A stretch of 64,000 nucleotides of DNA from the NCBI GenBank assembly GCA_963787285.1, contig CAWBCM010000015.1:1-64000 (forward strand), in the 5' to 3' direction. Positions within the stretch are counted from its first letter, which is position 1. The number at the start of each line of letters is the position of its first letter. The position numbers and the translations under genes are program-made. Shown here one piece after another: positions 18,645-28,234 of the stretch. Under the pieces are notes generated by a model. The model ran no database searches, was not told the origin of the DNA, and worked only from the letters and a program-made list of their open reading frames with translations. This DNA is from JAHEJN01 sp963787285 (GTDB lineage: Bacteria; Actinomycetota; Acidimicrobiia; Acidimicrobiales; JAHEJN01).

Positions 18645-19652
18645 TTACCCCGCAGTCCGAGCTTCGGCGCGCCACACCTCAGGCGTGGTGCCCGTCCACC
18701 GCTGGAAAGCACGGAAGAGTGAGTTGGGGTCCTCGAAGCCGAGCAGGAAGCTGACCTGTGTGGGGCTCAGATCGGTCGACTGGAAGTAGTGGCGGGCCAG
18801 TCGCTCCCGAGTCTGATTGAGCACGTGGAGCCAGCTCGTCCCCTCCGACGCGAGGCGCCGCTGCAGCGTCCTGCTCCCGATCCCGAGCTCTCTCGCGACG
18901 TCGGTCATTCCACTCCGACCACTGGGGAGGAGCTCGAACAGCGCCTGCTCGACCTCCTCGGTCGTCGAACGACGCTCACCCGCTTCGGCCATCCGCCTCC
19001 GCAGGCCAGGCTCGAAGGCCTCCCACATCTCCTCGTTGTGGGTGAGGAACGGTCGCTTCGCATCGAACGCGTCGAACACGACCGAGTACACCTCCCCACC
19101 GACCAGAACGCATCCGAAGAACTCCTCGCACCCGCCGAGGTCGTCCACCGGCCCGGCAACAGTGACACGTTTCGGCACAACCCGATGTCGTGTGGCGCGA
19201 CGAGCCAACGCGACCAGGAACGCCAACTGGGAAATCCCGAGCCCTCGCGCCACGTCCGGCCGGTGCTTGCATCGGTACCGAACGCTTGTTTCGAAGGCCG
19301 TGACCTCGACCTCGAGACTGAAGGGACCCACGAGTCGCATGTGCTCGCCCAGACGGGTCAAGGCGGCATTCAGGTCCGGCGAGCAGATCGCTGCGAAGTA
19401 TGCCGGGTCGAACAGCTCGGCCGACAGCGCGGTGCCTCCCCGGACCGCAATCGTGGGGTCGTCGGCCTCTGCGTCCACCGCATCGAACAACGCGTAGTAG
19501 TCGTCCACCGATATCCAGGAGCCGTCGCCTTCGAACAGACGTGAAGGCTGACCGGCACGACGTAGGACGGCCTGCTCGTCCAGTTCCAGGTCTCGGAGCA
19601 CGACGCGCCACGGTTGCCCGACCCAGACTGACTTCGTGTGCTCACTTCGCAA
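18645..19652 (-). CDS. AraC-family regulator with arabinose-binding-like N-domain (intact)
   Basis: A clean 335-residue frame starts at ATG 19652. The N-terminal ~190 residues form the Arabinose_bd-type ligand domain ('DLELDEQAVLRRAGQPSRLF', 'SAELFDPAYFAAICSPDL'). The C-terminal ~100 carry two helix-turn-helix motifs ('MTDVARELGIGSRTLQRRL', 'QVSFLLGFEDPNSLFRAF'). It is a close paralogue of the frame-broken gene at 9288-10298. It lies 117 bases upstream of the DJ-1/Rv2466c pair on the same strand and is probably their activator. The upstream border is the tRNA-Leu(GAG) 3' end, so it is the first gene of the accessory region. Confidence 0.9.
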   Translation of the reverse strand: MRSEHTKSVWVGQPWRVVLRDLELDEQAVLRRAGQPSRLFEGDGSWISVDDYYALFDAVDAEADDPTIAVRGGTALSAELFDPAYFAAICSPDLNAALTRLGEHMRLVGPFSLEVEVTAFETSVRYRCKHRPDVARGLGISQLAFLVALARRATRHRVVPKRVTVAGPVDDLGGCEEFFGCVLVGGEVYSVVFDAFDAKRPFLTHNEEMWEAFEPGLRRRMAEAGERRSTTEEVEQALFELLPSGRSGMTDVARELGIGSRTLQRRLASEGTSWLHVLNQTRERLARHYFQSTDLSPTQVSFLLGFEDPNSLFRAFQRWTGTTPEVWRAEARTAG

Positions 19653-19875
19653 CCGACCGCCTTTCCACTGCCGACCTCAGGGCGCCGTGCTCTCCATCCA
19701 GGGTAGAAGCGGACACGACGAGACCTCCTCAACGGCCACAAGAGCCCGCTGCGCGAGGGTTCGCATGAGCGCGATCAGGTCGGCCAGATGACGATGAGCA
19801 AGGCACTCGGCGCTGGGCAAACGATGTGATTCCAAGACAAGTGGAAGCAAGGGGCTCGAACCCGACTGCACTCTA

Positions 19876-19890
19876 TCGAACACCTGTTCG
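19876..19890. promoter_or_regulatory. Palindrome TCGAAC-N4-GTTCG abutting the tRNA 3' end (LexA-box-like)
   Basis: TCGAACACCTGTTCG ends one base before the discriminator of tRNA-Leu(GAG). It fits the actinobacterial SOS-box consensus (GAAC-N4-GTTC core), and the same arrangement is copied at 12368 and, with one change, at 6313. It could be a LexA site or an arm site of the tRNA attachment region. Confidence 0.5.
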
Positions 19891-19974
19891 TGTCGGAGGG
19901 GGGACTTGAACCCCCACGCCCCTAAGGGCACCAGCCCCTCAAGCTGGCGCGTCTGCCAATTCCGCCACTCCGAC
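19891..19974 (-). tRNA. tRNA-Leu (anticodon GAG)
   Basis: The 84-base cloverleaf reads leftward: acceptor GTCGGAG pairing with CTCCGAC, discriminator A, anticodon loop TTGAGGG inside stem CCAGC/GCTGG, a long class II variable arm (TGCCCTTAGGGGCGT) and T-arm GGGGGTTCAAGTCCCCC. CCA is not encoded. Its 3' end faces the accessory region and is the apparent integration site for it. Confidence 0.95.
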
Positions 19975-20124
19975 GTGGCTGCCCGGCGAGCCGAGCGGTG
20001 GGCCATCCTACAGGATCGCCCTGGTGCACCAACACGCGTTTGATAGCACCTCTTCGCCCGATCGCGAGTACGGTGCCGACGAACGAGTTGCACCGGATGT
20101 GGGCATCCGGCAAGGTGTCAGCGA

Positions 20125-20646
20125 ATGAGTCTTCACAGACGCGAATTGATTCGACGAGCGGCGGCGGCGGGTACTGCTGCGTGGATCGCGCCGTCGGTCA
20201 TCGGCATGGACAGTGCCGCGGCCCTTGTCTCGTGCCCGGGCACCACGACCAGCATCAACTTCGGCACCCAGTTCAACCCGATTCTCGGTCTCGCCTGCAA
20301 CAACCGCGGTGCCGGCGGGTACAACTGCGCCGACATGCCTCGCACCACCACCCGCGGCACCGTCTTCGACCTACCGGGCCTGGCCACGCACACAACCCTG
20401 ACGATCACCGGGCTACTCGTCCTGACCGGTGGTTGGGAGAACTCCGGCGCCGCCGAAGACATGCTCATGATCCACCTCGACGGCACCCGCATCTACTGCA
20501 GCGACGCCCTCACCGATGGTCCACTCACCGTGTCGCTCACCGTGCCGCACACCGAATGCGACGCGCGGGTCGAGATCACCGCGTGCGTCACCGACCCGGG
20601 CAACGAGAACTGGCGCTACTTCAACCTCGTCATGTCGGTGGCCTAG
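20125..20646 (+). CDS. Tat-exported small protein of unknown function
   Basis: ATG 20125 gives 'SLHRRELIRRAAAAGTAAW': twin arginines, a hydrophobic stretch and a probable cleavage after 'SAAA' near residue 35, typical of Tat export. The mature ~140 residues are strand-rich with six cysteines ('SCPGTTT', 'LACNNRG', 'YNCADMP', 'IYCSDAL', 'TECDARV', 'ITACVTD'), suggesting up to three disulfides or a metal-binding sandwich. I recognise no family. It stands alone between tRNA-Leu and the convergent secG gene. Codon use matches the core genes. Confidence 0.75.
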   Translation: MSLHRRELIRRAAAAGTAAWIAPSVIGMDSAAALVSCPGTTTSINFGTQFNPILGLACNNRGAGGYNCADMPRTTTRGTVFDLPGLATHTTLTITGLLVLTGGWENSGAAEDMLMIHLDGTRIYCSDALTDGPLTVSLTVPHTECDARVEITACVTDPGNENWRYFNLVMSVA

Positions 20647-20660
20647 ACCACACACGATCT

Positions 20661-20891
20661 CTACTCGTCGAGCATCAACGCAAGAGCAAGGGTGCTGAAG
20701 GCGAATACGATCGCCACCAGCACGGTGATGCGATCGAGGTTCTTCTCGACCACCGTGGAGCCGGCGGCCGCCGCGCCCATGCCACCGCCGAACATGTCGG
20801 AGAGCCCACCACCCTTGCCGCTGTGCAGCAGCACCAGGCCCAACAGCGCGAGGGACGAGACCACTTGGACGATGAGAACGACGACAATCAC
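20661..20891 (-). CDS. secG: Preprotein translocase subunit SecG
   Basis: The 76-residue protein has two hydrophobic segments ('VLIVQVVSSLALLGLVLL' and 'ITVLVAIVFAFSTLALAL') and between them the conserved SecG loop 'GKGGGLSDMFGGGMG'. It is the small membrane subunit of the SecYEG channel. It follows tpiA by 45 bases on the same strand, completing the gap-pgk-tpiA-secG order common in actinobacteria. Confidence 0.95.
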   Translation of the reverse strand: MIVVVLIVQVVSSLALLGLVLLHSGKGGGLSDMFGGGMGAAAAGSTVVEKNLDRITVLVAIVFAFSTLALALMLDE

Positions 20892-20935
20892 GTCGGAAAG
20901 GCTAGCGGCGCACGGTGCCGACTACGTCGCGTCGG

Positions 20936-21709
20936 TCACAGAAGGCGATGCTGAACGATGCGAGCGAACTCGTCGGCATCGAGGCTCGCCCCGCCCACCA
21001 GCGCACCGTCGATATTGGGTTGGCTCATGAGCTCGGCCGCGTTCCCGCCCTTGACCGACCCGCCGTACTGGATGCGCACCGACTCCGCGGCCGCCCCGCC
21101 CCACTTGTCGGCCACCACTCGGCGGATGTGGGCACACATCGCCTCGGCGTCGGTCGACGACGCCGTTACCCCGGTGCCAATGGCCCAGATGGGTTCGTAC
21201 GCGATCACCAGATCGCCAACCTGATCGGCGGTGATCTGAGCCAAGCTCGCAACAACCTGTGATTGCACCTTCGTCTCGGCCTGGCCCGCCTCACGTTCGT
21301 CGAGCGTCTCACCGCACGCCATGATCGGCGTCATTCCGTTGGCCAGGATGGCTCGAACCTTGGCGTTCACCGTCTCATCGGATTCATCGAAGATCTGCCG
21401 GCGTTCGCTGTGCCCGGCGATCACGTAGCTCACGTCGAGCTTGGCCAGCATGGCCGGCGACACCTCGCCCGTGAACGCGCCGCTGGTCTCGGAGTGGCAG
21501 TTCTGGGCACCCAACGCAATCGGGATCCGATCGGCATCGAGCACGGTCTGCACCGACCGAAGGTCGGTGAAGGGCGGATGCACCGAGACGTCGCACGCGT
21601 CGAAGTCGTCGCGGTCGAGCGCATAGCCGAGCTTCTGGATGAGCTGAATCGCCTCGAAGTGGTTGAGGTTCATCTTCCAGTTACCCGAGATGAGTGGCTT
21701 ACGTGGCAT
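20936..21709 (-). CDS. tpiA: Triosephosphate isomerase
   Basis: A 257-residue TIM barrel that interconverts dihydroxyacetone phosphate and glyceraldehyde-3-phosphate. It shows the substrate lysine in 'GNWKMNL' (Lys12), the electrophile histidine in 'VIAGHSERR' (His100), the base glutamate in 'AYEPIWAIGTG' (Glu172), and a phosphate loop 'IQYGGSVKGGNA'. Its start overlaps the end of pgk by 11 bases, indicating translational coupling in the glycolytic operon. Confidence 0.97.
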   Translation of the reverse strand: MPRKPLISGNWKMNLNHFEAIQLIQKLGYALDRDDFDACDVSVHPPFTDLRSVQTVLDADRIPIALGAQNCHSETSGAFTGEVSPAMLAKLDVSYVIAGHSERRQIFDESDETVNAKVRAILANGMTPIMACGETLDEREAGQAETKVQSQVVASLAQITADQVGDLVIAYEPIWAIGTGVTASSTDAEAMCAHIRRVVADKWGGAAAESVRIQYGGSVKGGNAAELMSQPNIDGALVGGASLDADEFARIVQHRLL

Positions 21710-22832
21710 TGGGTGCTCCTCGTAGTGCTTCGAGTCCGGGTAGGTCGCCCTGTTCGATCAGCTCGAGTGACGCTCCACCCCCGGTGGACACATGGTCGAT
21801 GTCGTCGGCCAGACCGAACTGAGCCACCGCCGCGGCGCTGTCACCGCCACCGACGATCGTGAACGCCTTCGACTCCGCCATCGCATGGGCCACCGTCTTG
21901 GTACCGGCGGCGAAGCGGGGATCCTCGAAGGCACCCATCGGGCCATTCCACAGCACGGTGCGAGCTCCGAGAATGATGTCGGTGAACTCGGCTGCGGTGC
22001 CGGGCCCGATGTCGAGCCCTTGCCAGCCGTCGGGCACGTCGACGCCGATCTGACGCACGTCGCCCCCGGCGGCCGGGTCGAACAGAACGCCGTCGGGGCC
22101 CATGGCGGTGAGATCGTGAGGCAAGCGGATGGGCGCTCCCGAGTCGAGAAGGGCCTGGCAGCGGTCGAGGTACTGGGATTGGAACAAGGAGTCGCCGATC
22201 GAGTGACCCTGGGCCGCAAGGAACGTGTAGCACATTCCGCCGCCGACGATGAGCGTGTCGCACACCTCGAGCAGCGCCTCGATCACACCGAGCTTGTCGC
22301 CCACCTTGGCCCCGCCGAGGATGCCGACGAAGGGCCGCTTCGGATCGTTGCGGACACCGAGGAGCACCTCGACCTCGCGCTCCAGCAGGCGGCCCATGGC
22401 CGATGGGAGGAACTGCGGCGGGCCCACGATGCTGGCGTGGGCCCGGTGAGACGCTCCGAAGGCATCGTTCACGTAGAGGTCTTGTCCGGCGATCAGGTCA
22501 CGGACGAAGGCCGGGTCGTTGGCCGTCTCGCCAGGGTGGAATCGCAGGTTCTCGAGCAGTTGCACGTCGGGGGCCAACTGGGCCAGGAGGTGCCGCACCG
22601 GCTGGATCGAGTATCGGGGATCGGGTTCGCCCTTGGGACGGCCCAGATGACTGCACGCCGTGACGACGGCCCCGCGGTCGACGAGCCAGGCGAGGGTGGG
22701 CAGCGCCGCCCGCACGCGAAGGTCGTCGGTGATGCTCTCGCCGTCGAGGGGAACATTGAAATCGGCGCGCACCAGCACGCGCTTGCCACTGACGTCGCCG
22801 AGATCCTCGAGGCGAGGTATGTGACCGGTCAC
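21699..22832 (-). CDS. pgk: Phosphoglycerate kinase
   Basis: A 377-residue protein with the N-terminal substrate motif 'RVLVRADFNVPLDG', basic patch 'TACSHLGRPKGEP', hinge region, and the nucleotide-site 'TIVGGGDSAAAVAQFG' and 'VSTGGGASLELIEQGDLPGL'. It transfers the 1-phosphate of 1,3-bisphosphoglycerate to ADP. A little shorter than the usual ~390-400 residues but with all landmarks. Lies 13 bases after gap and overlaps tpiA. Confidence 0.97.
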   Translation of the reverse strand: MTGHIPRLEDLGDVSGKRVLVRADFNVPLDGESITDDLRVRAALPTLAWLVDRGAVVTACSHLGRPKGEPDPRYSIQPVRHLLAQLAPDVQLLENLRFHPGETANDPAFVRDLIAGQDLYVNDAFGASHRAHASIVGPPQFLPSAMGRLLEREVEVLLGVRNDPKRPFVGILGGAKVGDKLGVIEALLEVCDTLIVGGGMCYTFLAAQGHSIGDSLFQSQYLDRCQALLDSGAPIRLPHDLTAMGPDGVLFDPAAGGDVRQIGVDVPDGWQGLDIGPGTAAEFTDIILGARTVLWNGPMGAFEDPRFAAGTKTVAHAMAESKAFTIVGGGDSAAAVAQFGLADDIDHVSTGGGASLELIEQGDLPGLEALRGAPNAT

Positions 22833-22845
22833 GGGAGTGTTCGCC

Positions 22846-23853
<1,008 letters not shown>

Positions 23854-23952
23854 GTGCTTGCTCCTGAGCCTTCTTCGAGTGATCTGTTGAATGGTGGCGC
23901 CACTGGCACCCGCCGGGCCGACTCTACGGGGTCACCTGGGCGATAACGCCCG

Positions 23953-24798
23953 CTATTCGCCGACATCGCGATGGGCAACCGTAGGCGAAAGTCCTTTCGC
24001 CCGCAGGCGCTCGGCCACCTGCTCGGCCATCCACACCGACCGGTGCCGGCCGCCGGTGCATCCGAAAGCCAGCGTGAGGTACGACTTGCCCTCGTCGAGA
24101 TAGGCCGGCAACAGCAGGTCGAGCATCTCGTCGAGACGCTCGAGGAACTCACCGGTGAGCTCTTGTCGGGCCAGAAAGTCGGCCACGGGCTGCTGCAATC
24201 CGGTGAAGGGCCGCAGCTCGTCGTCCCAGTGCGGGTTGGGCAGGAACCGACAGTCGAAGACCAGGTCGACGTCGAGAGGCAGGCCGTGCTTGTAGCCAAA
24301 GGACATCACTCGGGCGTTCAGGCCGGGATTGGTGGTGTCGAACGCCTGTTGCAGCCGCGCCCGGAGAGCGTGCACGTTGAAGTCGCTGGTGTCGATCACC
24401 AGGTCGGCGTGGGCCCGCACCGTCTCGAGCGCCTGGGCCTCGGCTTTGATGGCCGCCTCGAGGCCACGGCCGTCGTCGAGGGGGTGGCGGCGGCGCACGC
24501 TCTCGTATCGCTGCACGAGTACACGGGGGCGAGCCTCGAGGAACACGACCCGCACCGGACCCTCGGTGGAACGGAGCAGCTCGACCGCCGGGCCGACCTG
24601 CGACTGGTCGGGTGCCGCCCCGAGCACCAACGCGACCCGATCGAGTCCCGACTCGGGCTTGGCCGCCTCTTCGAGCAGCGGTGGGATGAGCGCAGGCGGA
24701 AGGTTGTCGATCACCTTCCAGCCGAGATCCTCGAGTGTGTCGCCCGCCAATGATCGGCCGGCGCCCGAAAGACCGGTGAAGACAACGAGTTCGCGCAT
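23953..24798 (-). CDS. rapZ: RapZ/YvcJ-family nucleotide-binding protein
   Basis: A 281-residue protein with a P-loop 'GLSGAGRSLAGDTLEDLG' (Arg in place of the usual Lys, as in other actinobacteria), then 'KVIDNLPPALIPPLL', and a C-terminal signature 'LTLAFGCTGGRHRSVWMAE' with 'SFGYKHGLPLDVDLVFDCRF'. Family role: GTPase/nucleotide-binding adaptor, in E. coli an RNA adaptor controlling glmS mRNA; in actinobacteria the role is less clear. It sits in the conserved uvrC-rapZ neighbourhood, with a methyltransferase inserted between. Confidence 0.93.
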   Translation of the reverse strand: MRELVVFTGLSGAGRSLAGDTLEDLGWKVIDNLPPALIPPLLEEAAKPESGLDRVALVLGAAPDQSQVGPAVELLRSTEGPVRVVFLEARPRVLVQRYESVRRRHPLDDGRGLEAAIKAEAQALETVRAHADLVIDTSDFNVHALRARLQQAFDTTNPGLNARVMSFGYKHGLPLDVDLVFDCRFLPNPHWDDELRPFTGLQQPVADFLARQELTGEFLERLDEMLDLLLPAYLDEGKSYLTLAFGCTGGRHRSVWMAEQVAERLRAKGLSPTVAHRDVGE

Positions 24799-24836
24799 GT
24801 CGGCGCCGACCTTAGTTGCTACAGCAGGACGACGGG

Positions 24837-25566
24837 TCAGTCCTCGCGCTCGGCGACCAGCACCATCAGGCGCGGAATCGTCGACGCCTCGACGTATTCA
24901 TCAGCCTTGGCCAGGAATCCGGGAGGCGGCGCCGGTTCGAGCATGCGCACGAGACGCAGACCGACGTCGGTCATCCCGTTCACGTACCGGTTCAGTGGAC
25001 GGTGCACGAACCGAATGAACACCCCCTTCTGCACCTGCTCGATGGTGGCCGTCTCCACCAGGTAGGGCCCGATACGCCAGTACTGCTCGGGAGGCTCGAT
25101 CATGTGATCGTCGATCCAGCCACTGCCCGGCGTCTGCAGCAGCGGGTGATTCAGGAACAGGGCGAAGCGGGCGCCGGGCCGCAACACCCGGGCCACCTCG
25201 GCCAGCGACCCGTCGAGCTCGTCGATGTGCTCGAACACCAGGCAGGCGATGGCCCCGTCGAACGACTGCGTCGTCGAAGGGGAGATCGTGGGCCACGCCT
25301 CGCACATAGAGCGGCCCTCCCCCACGGGCGCGCGCCTCGGAGATCTGTGCTGCGGCCACGTCGATGCCGGTCACGTCGGCCCCCGCGCGCTGGAGGATGC
25401 GGGCGATCTGACCTTCACCGGTGCCCACGTCGAGCACCCGGTCGAACCCGGCCAACAAGTCGACGGCCATTGGGATGATCTGCTCGGTGTACTCGGGGTC
25501 GGCGCCGTCGGTGAACTCGCGCTGCCACCAGTCGGCGTGGCGTTCCCACCGCTCGTCGCTGGCCAC
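24837..25566 (-). CDS. Class I SAM-dependent methyltransferase (one +1 break)
   Basis: From ATG 25566 the protein reads 'RWERHADWWQREFTDGAD', then motif I 'VLDVGTGEGQIARILQRAG', then 'VTGIDVAAAQISEAR'. An extra base near 25274 shifts the frame inside 'HDLPFDDAV', after which motif post-I is clean: 'FDGAIACLVFEHIDELDG' and 'VARVLRPGARFALFLNHP'. The restored length is about 242 residues. The fold is a small-molecule methyltransferase of the Methyltransf_11/UbiE kind; substrate unknown. It starts four bases after the uvrC stop on the same strand, so it is probably in the uvrC operon. Confidence 0.8.
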
Positions 25567-25569
25567 AGG

Positions 25570-27435
25570 TCACGACCCGTTCGGACGGAAGTGGTCGTAC
25601 ACCGTCTGGGCCACTGCGTCGGGAAGCCAGCTCAGGTCCTTCAGCTCCGCCAGCTCGGCCCGCTGCACCGCCCGAACCCCACCGAGCTCTTTGACGAGTC
25701 GTTTCCTGCGGGTCGGGCCCAGTCCAGGGATGTCGTCGAGCACCGACTTGGTCATGCGTTTGTCGCGCAGCTGCCGGTGGTAGGTGATGGCGAAGCGGTG
25801 GCTCTCGTCGCGAATCCGCTGCAGCAGGTACAGCGCCTCGCTCTGGCGGGGAATGCGTATCGCTTCGCTGCGCTGAGGGATGTAGACCTCCTCGAACTGC
25901 TTGGCCAGCGACGCCACCGGGATCTCGTCGGTGAGCCCCAGCTCGTCGAGCACCTTGACCGCCACGCCGAGCTGTCCTTTGCCGCCGTCGACGAGCAACA
26001 GCTGCGGCGGGTAGGAGAACTTGCCTCGTTCCTCGATCGGCTTCTCACGATCGATGAGATAGGCGGTGAGTCGCCGCCGCAGTACCTCTTCCATTGCCGC
26101 GAAGTCGTCGTTTCCGTCGACCGTCTTGATCTTGAATCGGCGGTACTCGTTCTTCTTCGGGAGGGCGTCTTCCATCACCACCATCGACCCCACGTAGTCG
26201 GTGCCCTGGAGGTGGCTCATGTCGTAGCACTCGATGCGCAGCGGGGCCTCCGTCGAGCCCGAGCCGTTGCTGGAGCTCGTTCAGTGCCCTCGAGCGCGAG
26301 TTGTGATCGCTCGAACGCTTCAATCGATGGCGGGTGAAGGCCTGGGTGGCGTTCTGGGTGACCGTTTCGAGCAACTGGCGCTTGTCGCCGCGCTGGGGCA
26401 CGGCGATCTCCACCGCCGAGCCTCGCGTCTCGCTCAGCCACTCCTCGTAGAGCTCCTGGTTGTCGGGCAGCTCGGGCACATAGACCCGTCTTGGGGTGAC
26501 CGAGCGGATTGTCGCCGAAGTACAGACGCTCGAGCGCCCGGCTCACCAGCTCGGCACGGGTCGAGCTCCTCGGCCTTGTCGACGATGAAGCCCCGTCGAC
26601 CCATGACCCGGCCCTTGCGGACGTAGAACACCTGGACGGCAGCTTCGAGCTCGTCGTCGTGCATGCCGATCACGTCGAAGTCCTCGCTGCGGGCGCCCAC
26701 CATCTGCTGCTTCTCGATGGCCTTGCGAACGCTGGCCAGGCGGTCGCGATGCCGGGCGGCGAGCTCGAACTCCAGGTTCTCGGCGGCCCGGGCCATCTCG
26801 CCCTCGAGCCGGCTGACGACCTCGTCGGTGTCGCCTTCGAGGAAGGCCAGCAGCTCCGCGACCATCACCTTGTAGTCGAGGTCGTCGACCTCGCCCACGC
26901 ACGGTCCGGCGCACTTCTCGATGTGGAACAGCAGGCAGGGTTTGCCCAGCTTGGCGTGCCGGTCGAACTTGCCGTCGCTGCACGTGCGGATGGGAAAGGT
27001 CCGCAACAACAGGTCGAGGGTCTCGCGGATCGCGTAGGCGTGGCCGAAGGGCCCGAAATAGCGATTGCCCTTCTTGTGCTTGCCCCGGATAACCATGGCC
27101 CGGGGCCACTCGTCGGCGGTGGTCACCGCCAGGAACGGGTAGCTCTTGTCGTCGCGATACCGCACGTTGAAACGGGGCTGATGCCGCTGGATCAGCGCGT
27201 ACTCCAACAACAGGGCATCGACCTCGGTGTCGACCTGCACCCATTCGACCGTCTCGGCCGTCTCCACCATCTGGCGGGTGCGCAGCGGCAGGCTGTGGGG
27301 CCTGCCGAAGTAGTTGTTCAGCCGGCTGCGCAGCGATTTGGCCTTGCCGACATAGATGACCCGGCCCTCGGCGTCCTTGAACTGATAGCTGCCGGGAGTC
27401 TCCGGAATGGTGCCGGTCGGGGGACGCTGAACCAC
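25570..27435 (-). CDS. uvrC: UvrABC system protein C (three +1 breaks)
   Basis: From 27435, the GIY-YIG nuclease domain is clear ('PGSYQFKDAEGRVIYVGKAK'), then the 4-cysteine region 'CSDGKF', 'KPCLLFHIEKCAGPCVG', the UVR motif, the RNase-H-like nuclease ('LLLVDGGKGQLGVA', 'IECYDMSHLQG') and the helix-hairpin-helix end 'DIPGLGPTRRKRLVKEL'. Extra bases near 26567, 26485 and 26262 break the frame; each is a net +1, and removing them gives a normal ~620-residue UvrC. UvrC cuts on both sides of a lesion bound by UvrB. Being essential for excision repair, and intact but for these bases, it points to sequence error. Confidence 0.92.
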
Positions 27436-27486
27436 GCCAGCAGCCTACGCCCCTCCCCCGCCCGCGAAATCGGGGAGGATGGAGCG

Positions 27487-28221
27487 ATGAACGAACGAGA
27501 AGTGATCGATGCCGTCGCCTTGCCGATATACACGCTGGGCTCGGCGTTCATGTTCCATCCCGACACGCTCGCCAGAGGCAAGGATCTCGGCCTCGACGGC
27601 TTCCGGTTCTACGTGGTCGGCCGGGGCGGCGTGCTGGGTGATTGCGAGGCCGAAGTCGTGCACAGTGCCTTCGGGTACTTCCACCCCGGTCTCATCGCCA
27701 AGATGTGGAACTCCGCTCGGGAGAAGGTGCCGCCGCGCGACGCCTCACGGGCCTATCTCGCGTGCAACCACGATCTCGGTCGCGCCACGCTGACCGCGGC
27801 CGCCGGGCTCGACGCCTTCGTCGATGCGGCGGCGACGGTCATTGGCGCCGCGCCCGCCGAGGCGCTCGCACTGTTCGCCGGTTTCCGAGCCGAACCGGTG
27901 CCCGACGATGCTCCTGCGGCGGCGCTGCACCAGGTCACCGTTCTCCGCGAACTGCGAGGCTCGGCCCACCTCGCAGCTCTTGCGGTCTGCGGGCTCCCGA
28001 GCCACGTCGCCCACGCGATCAAGCGCCCCGACGACGTCGCGAATTTCGGCTGGGCCGCCGACCCTCCGGTGGTGACCGAGGACCATCGCGAGCGGTGGAA
28101 CCGGGCCGAAGCGCTCACCGCAGACATACTGGAACCGGTGTTCGCCACCCTCACCGATCCCCAGCGAGCCGCGCTCGTCGATGGCACCGCCGCCATCGAG
28201 GCCGCGCTCGCCGCCCCCTGA
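27487..28221 (+). CDS. SCO6745-family protein
   Basis: ATG 27487 was chosen over much longer in-frame extensions, which run antisense through uvrC. The 244-residue protein opens 'VALPIYTLGSAFMFHPDTL' and continues 'FRFYVVGRGGVLGDCEAEVV', 'FGYFHPGLIAKMWNSAR' and 'AYLACNHDLGRATL'. This is the pattern of the actinobacterial SCO6745 family, all-helical and of unknown function. It is divergent from uvrC (51 bases apart) and followed 13 bases later by another small gene on the same strand. Confidence 0.75.
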   Translation: MNEREVIDAVALPIYTLGSAFMFHPDTLARGKDLGLDGFRFYVVGRGGVLGDCEAEVVHSAFGYFHPGLIAKMWNSAREKVPPRDASRAYLACNHDLGRATLTAAAGLDAFVDAAATVIGAAPAEALALFAGFRAEPVPDDAPAAALHQVTVLRELRGSAHLAALAVCGLPSHVAHAIKRPDDVANFGWAADPPVVTEDHRERWNRAEALTADILEPVFATLTDPQRAALVDGTAAIEAALAAP

Positions 28222-28234
28222 GGAACTGCCGGGC

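Noticed and set aside
1..19890. Prophage or plasmid-derived island
   Set aside because: No capsid, terminase, integrase, relaxase or replication gene is visible. The evidence for mobility is only the tRNA-like repeats and gene content.
19677..20113. Minus-strand frames containing sequences such as 'SGGIGRRASL'
   Set aside because: These are spurious translations of the tRNA-Leu(GAG) gene and its flanks, a known source of false proteins.
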